A stretch of DNA of 64,000 nt from assembly GCA_002436405.1 (NCBI GenBank), contig DJLZ01000001.1, forward strand, positions 124,713-188,712, given 5' to 3'. The notes under the pieces were generated by a model, which was given only the letters and a program-made list of their open reading frames with translations, was not told the DNA's origin and made no database searches. The position numbers and the translations under genes were made by a program. Shown piece after piece: positions 53,058 to 60,114 of this stretch. Position 1 is the stretch's first letter. The number at the start of each line of letters is the position of its first letter. This stretch comes from Proteobacteria bacterium UBA6503 (GTDB lineage: Bacteria > Pseudomonadota > Alphaproteobacteria > UBA1280 > UBA6503).

Positions 53058-53609
53058 TTACGCCGCTTTTTTGTAGGCTACGCGCTTCACAACGCTTGGG
53101 CGCGCCTTAGGCAATGGAATAACATTGCTTTGCGGTGTCATTAGGGCTTCTTGCAGTTGTGCACGAGCACGAGCAAGACGCGAGCGCACAGTACCAATTG
53201 GCATATCAAGTTGCTTGGCTACAGCTTTATAAGGCATACCTTCAAAACAAACTTTAACAAGAATGTCGCGGTATTTAGCTGGAACAGTGCCAAGAGCAGC
53301 TTCTACTTCCTTCACCTGTACCTGAGCTTCTTGGCGGGCTTCCACTTTTTGAGCTTCTAGGTATGGCTCAGGATCATACTGAGTTTCGAACTTCGTTTTA
53401 CGGCGGTAACGCGTAACAAAGCTGTTGTACATGATTTTTGACAACCAGCCATAAAAGTTGGTGTCTTCAGTGAACAGTTCTTTTTTCTCCAAAGCTTGCA
53501 ATAATGTTGCTTGGACAAGATCATCAGCATCAGCTTTGTTGCGCGTAAGTTTTAGGGCAAAACGTTCAAGACGTTCAGTATTTTCGATAAGCATTTCATT
53601 GGTAAACAT
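53058..53609 (-). CDS. ECF sigma factor (EcfG-like candidate)
   Basis: 183 residues. Region 2 includes NKADADDLVQATLLQALEK and FYGWLSKIMYNSFVTRYRR; region 4 includes ALGTVPAKYRDILVKVCFEG and the helix-turn-helix MPIGTVRSRLARARAQL. Linker and overall size fit the EcfG (general stress) group. A basic tail of about 25 residues follows. ATG 53609; ATG 53594 is possible. No anti-sigma (NepR) or PhyR gene is adjacent. A GAAAC-N16-CGTT site upstream suggests self-activation. EcfG-type promoters nearby support the assignment; it remains inference. Confidence 0.85.
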   Translation of the reverse strand: MFTNEMLIENTERLERFALKLTRNKADADDLVQATLLQALEKKELFTEDTNFYGWLSKIMYNSFVTRYRRKTKFETQYDPEPYLEAQKVEARQEAQVQVKEVEAALGTVPAKYRDILVKVCFEGMPYKAVAKQLDMPIGTVRSRLARARAQLQEALMTPQSNVIPLPKARPSVVKRVAYKKAA

Positions 53610-53668
53610 TTAGCTAACTTTCATAGTTGTTGTTGCGTCGCTATGTAAGTAATGTAAGCCACGTTCGT

Positions 53669-53693
53669 AACGTCAATTTGTCAGCTATGTTTC
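53669..53693 (-). promoter_or_regulatory. Possible EcfG-type promoter of the ECF sigma gene
   Basis: On the minus strand GAAAC (53693-53689), 16 bases, CGTT (53672-53669); one mismatch in the -35. It lies about 60 bases before the ATG. Confidence 0.5.
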
Positions 53694-53764
53694 AGTTCTG
53701 AAAAACTTTGTTTCAAAGTTGTAATTTGTTTCAAGTTTGTATCAAAAGGTGATAATTTGAAGCC

Positions 53765-54535
53765 ATGAAACAACAAACCGAGGCTACTATCATGAATAAA
53801 GGCCGTATTTTATCGGTTGATGATGACCAAAACTTGCAGATGGTTGTCAGCCAATACCTTGAAAGCGAAGGGTATTCAATCGATTGCGCCTACACAGTAG
53901 CTTCAGCTCTTGAAAAGAGCGAAGGTACCGACGCTTACAATATCGTCTTACTTGACCTTTGCCTCCCTGATGGCGAAGGCCTAAGCCTTATCACCCAGCT
54001 TCGTAGCAAAACAAACGCAAGCATTATCGTAATTTCTGGTAAGTCTGACACCACCGAGAAAGTGGTTTGCCTTGAAATGGGCGCAGATGACTACATCACC
54101 AAGCCATTTGAACTACGTGAGCTTTCAGCACGCCTAAAAGCGGTACTACGCCGCGTTGAAGCCCCAGCGCCTGCCGCTGAGTCAACAGAGCTACACACTA
54201 AACACGGTGAGCTTTCTGGACGTCTTCAGCTTGAAAACTGGATTATGGACTGCGACCAATACGCCGTTACTATGACCGATGGCAGCCCTATTGATCTTAC
54301 AACAGGGGAGTTCAAGCTTTTGCAGGCCCTTGTTAAGGCCGCTAACCGCGCCCTATCACGTGAGCAACTGTTTGACCTTACCCGTGATGGCAACTACGAC
54401 GCCTTCGACCGTGCCATTGATATTCAAGTGGCCCGTATCCGTAAAAAACTAGGCGATGATGACAACAGCATTATCAAAACAATTCGTGGTGTTGGTTACA
54501 TGTATTCGGGCAAGGTTGAACAACAAACCGCCTAA
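53765..54535 (+). CDS. OmpR-family response regulator
   Basis: 256 residues. The receiver (about 14-128) has the acidic pair D19/D20, phospho-acceptor D64 (VLLDLCLPDGEG) and the lysine in ITKPFELREL. The winged-helix DNA-binding domain (about 155-250) has LTTGEFKLLQAL, LSREQLFDL, VQVARIRKKLGDD-like and IKTIRGVGYMYS motifs. Start ATG 53765, or ATG 53792 with GAGG before it. It is divergent from the ECF sigma gene. Confidence 0.93.
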   Translation: MKQQTEATIMNKGRILSVDDDQNLQMVVSQYLESEGYSIDCAYTVASALEKSEGTDAYNIVLLDLCLPDGEGLSLITQLRSKTNASIIVISGKSDTTEKVVCLEMGADDYITKPFELRELSARLKAVLRRVEAPAPAAESTELHTKHGELSGRLQLENWIMDCDQYAVTMTDGSPIDLTTGEFKLLQALVKAANRALSREQLFDLTRDGNYDAFDRAIDIQVARIRKKLGDDDNSIIKTIRGVGYMYSGKVEQQTA

Positions 54536-54580
54536 GCATAAACCGAAGCTTATTTATACCCCCTATATTATAATGACTAA

Positions 54581-54606
54581 AGAAGGTGGCCCTGGCTGCC
54601 TTCTTT
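54581..54606 (+). terminator. Terminator of the OmpR-type gene
   Basis: AGAAGG..GGC pairs with GCTG..CCTTCT around CCTG, then a T-run. Confidence 0.75.
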
Positions 54607-54622
54607 TTTATGTGGAATTATT

Positions 54623-54647
54623 GGAACTTTAAAAGGCCTGCCTCGTT
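54623..54647 (+). promoter_or_regulatory. EcfG-type promoter of tiny membrane protein gene 2
   Basis: GGAAC (54623-54627), 16 bases, CGTT (54644-54647): exact consensus, 46 bases before the ATG. Confidence 0.85.
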
Positions 54648-54693
54648 TGTTAAGTTGAAGTTTTAACACGCTGACAACGAAAGGATAGGACCC

Positions 54694-54861
54694 ATGACAA
54701 ACCGTGCATTGTTTACTGCTATAGCAATCGTCCTCGTCGGCATAGTATCTGTGATGATCCTTGAACAGCAAGATACAAACCCATTTGACGCAGCTGTCGA
54801 ATCGGCAAACCAAGCTTACGACACGCTACTAGATGAGGCAGATGATCTCACAACGAACTAG
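54694..54861 (+). CDS. Tiny membrane protein with acidic tail, family copy 2
   Basis: 55 residues: helix ALFTAIAIVLVGIVSVMIL, then QQDTNPFDAAVESANQAYDT and the end DEADDLTTN, identical over its last nine residues to the protein at 50497. AAAGGATAGGA precedes ATG 54694. It has its own EcfG-type promoter and a strong terminator. The function is unknown; a membrane-stress role is inferred from the promoter. Confidence 0.85.
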   Translation: MTNRALFTAIAIVLVGIVSVMILEQQDTNPFDAAVESANQAYDTLLDEADDLTTN

Positions 54862-54874
54862 TTCCGACAGAGCC

Positions 54875-54905
54875 AAAGAGAGCCCGCAAACGCGGGCTCT
54901 CTTTG
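54875..54905 (+). terminator. Terminator of tiny membrane protein gene 2
   Basis: AAAGAGAGCCCGC and GCGGGCTCTCTTT around AAAC. Confidence 0.9.
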
Positions 54906-54944
54906 CATTTAAATATATGTTTTTAAAAACTTTTTAATTTTATG

Positions 54945-54969
54945 GGAACAATTTTAAACCTTGGCCGTT
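54945..54969 (+). promoter_or_regulatory. EcfG-type promoter of the four-helix-bundle gene
   Basis: GGAAC (54945-54949), 16 bases, CGTT (54966-54969): exact consensus, 47 bases before the ATG. Confidence 0.85.
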
Positions 54970-55016
54970 GGTAAGGTCAGACGCCTAAAAATGTCATAAA
55001 CACAAAGGAGTTAAAA

Positions 55017-55481
55017 ATGACTGCCACAACAATTAAAAACGAAAATACAGAACTTCAAAAACTCATTAACATTAACGAAGATGCTTGCGAGTTTTACTCA
55101 TCAGCCAAAGACACTGCCCAGTCGCCAGAGATTGAAGCGACATTTAGCAAACTAGAATGGCTGCACAAAGATGTTGTAACGTCACTACAAACCAAAGTAC
55201 GTCAAAACGGTGAAACAGCTGAAGCTGATTCTACAATCACCGGTAACGTTTACAAAATCTTTGGTGAACTATCAGCTAAGCTAAGCAGCGACAAGGACGA
55301 AACGCTTGTTTCTCACCTTGAAGAAGCTGAAGACCGTTGCTTGCACTCAATGCAGGACGCTATGGAAGGTGAAGACGTTTCATCATCTACTAAGGCATTC
55401 TTGCAGACGCAAATGTCAACGTTGAAGAAAACGCACGACTTTATGAAGATGCTTAAAGATCAAATGAAGTCTGCTGCATAA
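55017..55481 (+). CDS. PA2169-family four-helix-bundle protein (DUF2383)
   Basis: 154 residues, all helical. ELQKLININEDACEFYSSAKD and EEAEDRCLHSMQDAM are the ferritin-like bundle helices; HxxE-type pairs are present but a full metal site is not clear. The family is found in stress regulons. AAAGGAG precedes ATG 55017. An EcfG-type promoter is upstream and a terminator at 55541 downstream. Confidence 0.87.
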   Translation: MTATTIKNENTELQKLININEDACEFYSSAKDTAQSPEIEATFSKLEWLHKDVVTSLQTKVRQNGETAEADSTITGNVYKIFGELSAKLSSDKDETLVSHLEEAEDRCLHSMQDAMEGEDVSSSTKAFLQTQMSTLKKTHDFMKMLKDQMKSAA

Positions 55482-55540
55482 AACTCGTACCCCCGAGTGC
55501 CCGTATGACTCACGCCCCCCCAATGTTGAGTCATCCACCT

Positions 55541-55569
55541 AAAAAGCCGCCTTTCGAGGCGGCTTTTTT
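55541..55569. terminator. Terminator between four-helix-bundle and mgtC-like genes
   Basis: AAAAAGCCGCCT-TTCG-AGGCGGCTTTTTT, usable in both directions between convergent genes. Confidence 0.9.
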
Positions 55570-55588
55570 CTGTTTTTACTCTTGGTAT

Positions 55589-56077
55589 TTACTCACCAAG
55601 ACCTTCTTCTTCATGGCCGTTTACCTTAGGCATAAAGTAGCCGCCCACAAGCAGTGTAAGTGCAATAGCTGTAAAACCAATAAACGTTAGGCCGTAAGCC
55701 CCAAAGCCAATGGTGAGGCCTAGGCCGCCTGAAGCCCAAATGCTAGCGCCCGTCGCTGTACCTACAACACGGTCGTCTTCACGTTTTATGATGGCACCCG
55801 CCCCTAAAAAGCCAATACCTGTAAGCGTGCCTGAAATAATCTTACCTAGGTCTAGGTCAAAAAAGTCTTGGCCTTGGGCAAAGTTATTTGAAAGCTCTTG
55901 CGACATAATGGCGATCACACAAGTGGTGACGCACACAATCATGTAGGCACGAAAATCGATAGGTTTATTTTTGCAATCACGCTCCCAGCCAATCGCAAGG
56001 CCAATAACCATTGCAATGGCCACACGTAGGGCAACCTCTTGCCACGTAAAGAGGGAAAGACCAAGGGAATCAATCAT
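55589..56077 (-). CDS. MgtC/SapB-family membrane protein
   Basis: 162 residues, four to five membrane helices. AMVIGLAIGWERDCKNKP and GIGFLGAGAIIKREDDRVVGTATGASIW are the MgtC signature. MgtC proteins modulate membrane ATP synthase and magnesium or acid stress survival in other bacteria. ATG 56077. It is convergent with the four-helix-bundle gene. Confidence 0.92.
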   Translation of the reverse strand: MIDSLGLSLFTWQEVALRVAIAMVIGLAIGWERDCKNKPIDFRAYMIVCVTTCVIAIMSQELSNNFAQGQDFFDLDLGKIISGTLTGIGFLGAGAIIKREDDRVVGTATGASIWASGGLGLTIGFGAYGLTFIGFTAIALTLLVGGYFMPKVNGHEEEGLGE

Positions 56078-56167
56078 AGAAAAATCTCATTTTTTATTAT
56101 TACTAGAAACTTCATACTACCAAAAAGTACTGATATAGCAATAACTTAGTATTTTTCTATAAAATTT

Positions 56168-56192
56168 GGAACTTTTAAAACAACCAGCAGTT
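56168..56192 (+). promoter_or_regulatory. EcfG-type promoter of the 95-residue acidic protein gene
   Basis: GGAAC (56168-56172), 16 bases, AGTT (56189-56192): one mismatch in the -10. It lies about 78 bases before the ATG. Confidence 0.7.
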
Positions 56193-56270
56193 GGTATAGA
56201 CACAGTGGGAAGCCACAAACCGAATTTAAAAGGCCTTGCTGTAACTTAAAACCAGAAAGGAAATAACATT

Positions 56271-56558
56271 ATGAATATTAAAACAGTACTTATCCTAGCC
56301 GTGATTGTAATTGTAGGTGCGGTTGCTGTAGTTGCCATGCAGCACGAGCCTAGCACATACGACTCAATGGAAAACAAAGCTGCTGAAGGCTACGAAGAGA
56401 TGAAAGATGAAGCACGTGATGCTTACTCTCAAACGAAGTCTGGCGTAGAGCAAATGGGCGACGACTTTGAAGAAGCTGGCGAAGATGCCGCAGACGCCGC
56501 TGAAGATGCTTACGACGAAGCACGCGATGAATACGACGACGCTACACGCGCTCGCTAA
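56271..56558 (+). CDS. Small membrane protein with long acidic tail, family copy 3
   Basis: 95 residues: an N-terminal helix (VLILAVIVIVGAVAVVAM), then a long acidic, alanine-rich amphipathic helix built of units such as EEAGEDAADAAEDAYDEARD. It shares layout with the 54- and 55-residue proteins at 50497 and 54694 but has an expanded tail with an imperfect repeat. AGAAAGGAA precedes ATG 56271. It is preceded by an EcfG-type promoter and followed by a terminator. Confidence 0.84.
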   Translation: MNIKTVLILAVIVIVGAVAVVAMQHEPSTYDSMENKAAEGYEEMKDEARDAYSQTKSGVEQMGDDFEEAGEDAADAAEDAYDEARDEYDDATRAR

Positions 56559-56572
56559 TCGCTCACAGTGTT

Positions 56573-56601
56573 AAAAAGGCCCGCAAGTGCGGGCCTTTTT
56601 T
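56573..56601. terminator. Terminator after acidic-tail protein gene 3
   Basis: AAAAAGGCCCGC-AAGT-GCGGGCCTTTTTT between convergent genes. Confidence 0.9.
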
Positions 56602-56605
56602 CATC

Positions 56606-57178
56606 CTAAAAGAATATGGCATACGCCCCATAAATTGTGCCCGCACATGCAATAAGCCCTAACATCACAAATAGGCCATCCTTCACACTTAAGCCCAATG
56701 CCAAAAGCAGTACGGCTACTGATGGGATCATCGCTGCAAAAGGCACAAACCCCATCGCAATAATCGCCAGCCCTAAAGCTGCACATAGTAACGCCATAGC
56801 AGGCTGCACATATTCATGTGTGAGCCACTTTAATCGTGGGTGGAAAAAGTTATCAATTTTAATCAAATACGGGCGTGCTTTTTTAAAGGCCTCGTCGTAT
56901 TTTTCACGGCTGAACGAACGCTCTTTAATTGCCTTAGGGATCCAAGGCGATTTTTTACCAAAAGCCACCTGAATAGTAATCGCAAAAATCAGGGCGCCGC
57001 AAATAGCAGGCATCCCCGGAATAGCACCCGTTGGCAGCACCATAAGCAAAGCCGGCGCAATTAAAATGGTACCAAAGCCACGGTATTTGAGGGCTTGGTT
57101 AATCTCATCTACGGTAATATTATCACCTTCGGCTTTTTCACCGATGGTTTCAAGAGTATCCACAAGGGCGTTTTTCAT
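56606..57178 (-). CDS. ExoD-family membrane protein
   Basis: 190 residues with about four hydrophobic helices. YRGFGTILIAPALLMVLPTGAIPGMP is the ExoD signature; the tail LGLSVKDGLFVMLGLIAC is typical. ExoD was named for an exopolysaccharide phenotype in rhizobia, but its biochemical role is unclear. AAGGATA precedes ATG 57178. It is adjacent to the stress genes. Confidence 0.9.
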   Translation of the reverse strand: MKNALVDTLETIGEKAEGDNITVDEINQALKYRGFGTILIAPALLMVLPTGAIPGMPAICGALIFAITIQVAFGKKSPWIPKAIKERSFSREKYDEAFKKARPYLIKIDNFFHPRLKWLTHEYVQPAMALLCAALGLAIIAMGFVPFAAMIPSVAVLLLALGLSVKDGLFVMLGLIACAGTIYGAYAIFF

Positions 57179-57298
57179 AAGGGGTATCCTTGCCTTTAAA
57201 GCGGCTTATTATTCAGGATTAATATCGTTCTGTATATGCTGGCTATTATGCCGTAGAATAGGTCTAATTACAGCTTAATTCTATAGGAAACACCCTCA

Positions 57299-57820
57299 AT
57301 GAAAGTTCTTGCCTTTGCCGCTAGCAATAGCCTTACCTCTATCAACCACCAGCTTGTAACATACGCCGCAAGCCTGCTTGAAAATGCCGAGGTTGAAATT
57401 TTAGATATTAGCAATTTTGAACTACCTTTCTATCGCCCCGACCGTGAGGCTGAAGAAGGCGTGCCTGAGCTTGCCCATAAGTTTTACGATAAAATTGGTG
57501 CGGCCGATGCTTTGCTTATTTCACTGGCTGAGCACAATGGCTCATACACAGCGGCCTATAAAAACCTGTTTGACTGGACAAGCCGCATTGACGGCCCAGG
57601 GGTTTACCAAAACAAACCAACCGTGCTGCTAAGTGCAAGCCCTGGCAAAGGCGGCGCAAAGAGCGTACTAGGCCAAGCCGTAAGCTCAGCCCCGCATTTT
57701 ATGATGGACGTTAAGGCCACCTTCTCGCTCCCTCAGTTTAATGACAACTTTGATAAAAAGAACGAACAAGTTGTTGGCGACTATAAAGACGAACTTCTAA
57801 AAGCCCTACAAACGCTTTAG
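57299..57820 (+). CDS. NADPH-dependent FMN reductase-like protein
   Basis: 173-residue flavodoxin-fold protein. LAFAASNSLTSINHQLV is the FMN-phosphate loop, LLISLAEHNGSYTAAYKNLFDW the flavin-ring segment, and SPGKGGAKSVLGQ the second loop. Probably a quinone or chromate reductase-type enzyme. ATG 57299 follows TAGGAAA. Single gene with terminator. Confidence 0.9.
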   Translation: MKVLAFAASNSLTSINHQLVTYAASLLENAEVEILDISNFELPFYRPDREAEEGVPELAHKFYDKIGAADALLISLAEHNGSYTAAYKNLFDWTSRIDGPGVYQNKPTVLLSASPGKGGAKSVLGQAVSSAPHFMMDVKATFSLPQFNDNFDKKNEQVVGDYKDELLKALQTL

Positions 57821-57838
57821 GGCCTCAAACCTCAAAAC

Positions 57839-57866
57839 AAAAAGCCCCGCAACTGCGGGGCTTTTT
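57839..57866. terminator. Terminator between FMN reductase and MAPEG genes
   Basis: AAAAAGCCCCGC-AACT-GCGGGGCTTTTT, perfect stem, convergent genes. Confidence 0.9.
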
Positions 57867-57877
57867 AAGTGTTCTAT

Positions 57878-58309
57878 CTACATGACAAAATGTACAGCAC
57901 ACCAACCAAATAGCACTAACTGGGTCAGCCAGCCAATCATAAAGAAGTAGCTGCGCTTGCTTGGGTTTTTGCGTGTAGCCTCAACGTAGTAAAGCGCCAT
58001 ATGGCCCAAACGTGCAGCCACATAAACCCACGCCATAATGGCAAGTGGCTTAGCCGGCACGACCATAAAAATGGCTACAAAAATCAGTGCCACCATAAAC
58101 GGCACATTTTCAATAGAGTTCATAAACGTACGGTGGCTACGAAAAACAAATGACTCAGGCCCAAGGTTTTCATCAACAATCCCTGGAACGTATGTCTTTT
58201 GTTTACGGTGCGCAACTGAGGCCACAAAAGCCTGCACAAACACCATAAACAGCAGTACAAAAACAGCCATCAAGGTGCAGTAATATGGGTGTAGCGGAAG
58301 TGATTCCAT
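57878..58309 (-). CDS. MAPEG-family membrane protein
   Basis: 143 residues with four hydrophobic helices. RTFMNSIENVPFMVALIFVA and AWVYVAARLGHMALYY are the MAPEG motifs (membrane-associated eicosanoid and glutathione metabolism family). Bacterial members are often glutathione transferases or of unknown role. GAGGTA precedes ATG 58309. Confidence 0.87.
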   Translation of the reverse strand: MESLPLHPYYCTLMAVFVLLFMVFVQAFVASVAHRKQKTYVPGIVDENLGPESFVFRSHRTFMNSIENVPFMVALIFVAIFMVVPAKPLAIMAWVYVAARLGHMALYYVEATRKNPSKRSYFFMIGWLTQLVLFGWCAVHFVM

Positions 58310-58330
58310 AGGTAGATACCTCGTTATAAA

Positions 58331-58663
58331 TTAGAATAAACGTTTGCCGTTTGGCACAGGGCTATCGGGGCTAATAAGCACAACCTCACCGTCTTTATCG
58401 GGGAAGCCCACGACTAATACCTCTGACATAAACTTGCCAATCTGCTTTGGCGGAAAGTTTACCACAGCTGCCACTTGTTTACCTAATAGGGCATCAAGAG
58501 TGTAATGCGCCGTGATTTGGGCCGATGTTTTTTTAACACCAATTTCATCACCAAAGTCGACCTTTAGTTTAATCGCAGGGCGGCGTGCCTCAGGGTAATC
58601 TTCCGCAGCAATAATAGTGCCTACGCGAATATCAACTTTCATAAAGTCATCGTATGTAATCAT
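58331..58663 (-). CDS. CsaA-like tRNA-binding-domain protein
   Basis: 110 residues from ATG 58663 (MITYDDFMKVDIRVGTII), chosen because the family begins there; the frame opens at 58717. FGDEIGVKKTSAQITAHYT, VAAVVNFPPKQIGKFMSEVLVVG and the end are typical of CsaA, an OB-fold protein with chaperone-like or tRNA-binding activity. It is located after the sugar dehydrogenase gene on the same strand. Confidence 0.88.
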   Translation of the reverse strand: MITYDDFMKVDIRVGTIIAAEDYPEARRPAIKLKVDFGDEIGVKKTSAQITAHYTLDALLGKQVAAVVNFPPKQIGKFMSEVLVVGFPDKDGEVVLISPDSPVPNGKRLF

Positions 58664-58685
58664 GGTTTTTACAGTCTTCTTTATT

Positions 58686-59852
58686 TTAACGTTTTTGTGG
58701 CTCAATTTGTGGCTCAAGTCGTATCAGCTTACCATCCCCAGCATCTGTCAGAACATACAAATAACCATCAGGCCCCTGGCTTACATCACGGATGCGGGCA
58801 TCCAACCCTTTAAGCAGTTCTTCTTGGTGGGTTACCTTTTGGCCATCAAGCTCAAGGCGGCGTAGGTGGCGGTGGGCTAAGGCGCCCACAAACAAATTGC
58901 CTTTCCATTCGGGGTATTTATCCCCTGTATAAAACGCCATGCCACTTGGGGCGATTGATGGCGTCCACTGCAAAATAGGGTCTTCCATTGCTGGGTCCGT
59001 CGTTTTGTTTGAGATTTTCATCTCCCAGTATGAAATACCAAAGGTCACAGCTGGCCAACCATAGTTTGCACCCGCCTTTAGAATATTAATCTCATCCCCG
59101 CCTTTAGGGCCATGTTCGTTAATCCAAATATCTTTACCATTCGGGTGCAAGGCCATGCCCTGTACATTGCGGTTACCGTATGTAAATACTTTGGGGTCAC
59201 CGTCTTTACCATCGGCAAAGGGGTTATCAGCTGGCACGCTGCCATCGGGGTTAATACGAATAACCGTCCCTAAATGGTTATGGGGGTTTTGGGCTTCTTC
59301 TTTATAGTCAAACCGTTCCCCTAGGCTAATGTAAAGGGTATTATCAGGCCCAAAAACAAGGCGGCTGCCCCAGTGATTGCCCCCTTCTACTTTGGGGTTC
59401 GCCTTAAAAATAACTTCTACGTCAGTCAGGTAGTTCTGGCTAAGACTTAGCCTTCCACGAGCAACTTCTGTATTGGCAATGTCATCGTCATCATCAGCCG
59501 TTGCTGCGTATGAAAAATAGACCCACCCGCCCTCTTTAAAGTTAGGTTCGGGGCGTATCTCAAGCAGGCCGCCTTGGCCTTCATGGTAAACCTGGGGTAA
59601 ACCTTTAACTTCGGCCCGCAGGCCATCATCCGTTAAACGCCATAACTTCCCACGGCGTTCAGTCACTAAGTAACTACCGTCAGGCATAAAGGCTAAAGAC
59701 CATGGATGCTCAAGATTTTTAGCAATGGTTACAGGCTCAAAACGTTGTTTTTCTGAGGTTTCAGCAAGAGCGCTACCCACAGCAAATAGCGCCATGCCGC
59801 CCACAACAAGGGCCGCCGCACTAAATTTTAAATTTTGGAGAGCAGTAAACAT
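58686..59852 (-). CDS. PQQ-type soluble sugar dehydrogenase (YliI-like)
   Basis: 388 residues. A signal peptide ends near AVGSALA (residue 30), then a six-bladed beta-propeller of the glucose/sorbosone dehydrogenase family: NLEHPWSLAFMPDGSYLVTER, EGQGGLLEIRP, GGNHWGSRLVFGPDNTLYIS and RNVQGMALHPNGKDIWINEHG. Periplasmic aldose oxidation with PQQ is the family role; no PQQ synthesis genes are here. ATG 59852 follows TGAGG; the frame's upstream part runs through the tRNA gene and is not coding. Confidence 0.9.
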   Translation of the reverse strand: MFTALQNLKFSAAALVVGGMALFAVGSALAETSEKQRFEPVTIAKNLEHPWSLAFMPDGSYLVTERRGKLWRLTDDGLRAEVKGLPQVYHEGQGGLLEIRPEPNFKEGGWVYFSYAATADDDDDIANTEVARGRLSLSQNYLTDVEVIFKANPKVEGGNHWGSRLVFGPDNTLYISLGERFDYKEEAQNPHNHLGTVIRINPDGSVPADNPFADGKDGDPKVFTYGNRNVQGMALHPNGKDIWINEHGPKGGDEINILKAGANYGWPAVTFGISYWEMKISNKTTDPAMEDPILQWTPSIAPSGMAFYTGDKYPEWKGNLFVGALAHRHLRRLELDGQKVTHQEELLKGLDARIRDVSQGPDGYLYVLTDAGDGKLIRLEPQIEPQKR

Positions 59853-59924
59853 AGAAAACCTCAGGGCGTTTATTATTGTTGCGACCTTATAGTAGTACGC
59901 ATAAATCATGGCATGCCCTGCATT

Positions 59925-59955
59925 AAAAAACCCACTCACGAGGAGTGGGCTTTTT
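59925..59955 (-). terminator. Terminator of tRNA-Gln
   Basis: On the minus strand AAAAAGCCCACTC and GAGTGGGTTTTTT around CTCGT, directly after the tRNA 3' end. Confidence 0.88.
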
Positions 59956-59957
59956 AA

Positions 59958-60031
59958 TGGCTGGGGTACCTGGATTCGAACCAGGGATGCCGGTACCAAA
60001 AACCGGTGCCTTACCGCTTGGCTATACCCCA
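59958..60031 (-). tRNA. tRNA-Gln (anticodon UUG)
   Basis: 74 bases with encoded CCA. The acceptor stem TGGGGTA/TACCCCA, D-arm GCCAAGCGGTAAGGC, anticodon arm with TTG, and T-arm CCTGGTTCGAATCCAGG all fold. The sequence is nearly that of the E. coli tRNA-Gln(UUG). A terminator follows at once. Confidence 0.96.
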
Positions 60032-60114
60032 ACTAAGTGCTAGAAGCGAAGGCAAAGTTAAAAGTTTTCGGCTAGTTTGTCAACAGCCAAAAAGCGGGTT
60101 TTTTGCCTTTTAGC

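Noticed and set aside
59958..60031. tRNA-Gln as an integration site for an island
   Set aside because: No integrase, no repeat of the tRNA 3' end nearby, and flanking genes look native.
59853..60032. N-terminal extension of the sugar dehydrogenase frame
   Set aside because: It runs through tRNA-Gln; the signal peptide and ribosome site place the start at 59852.
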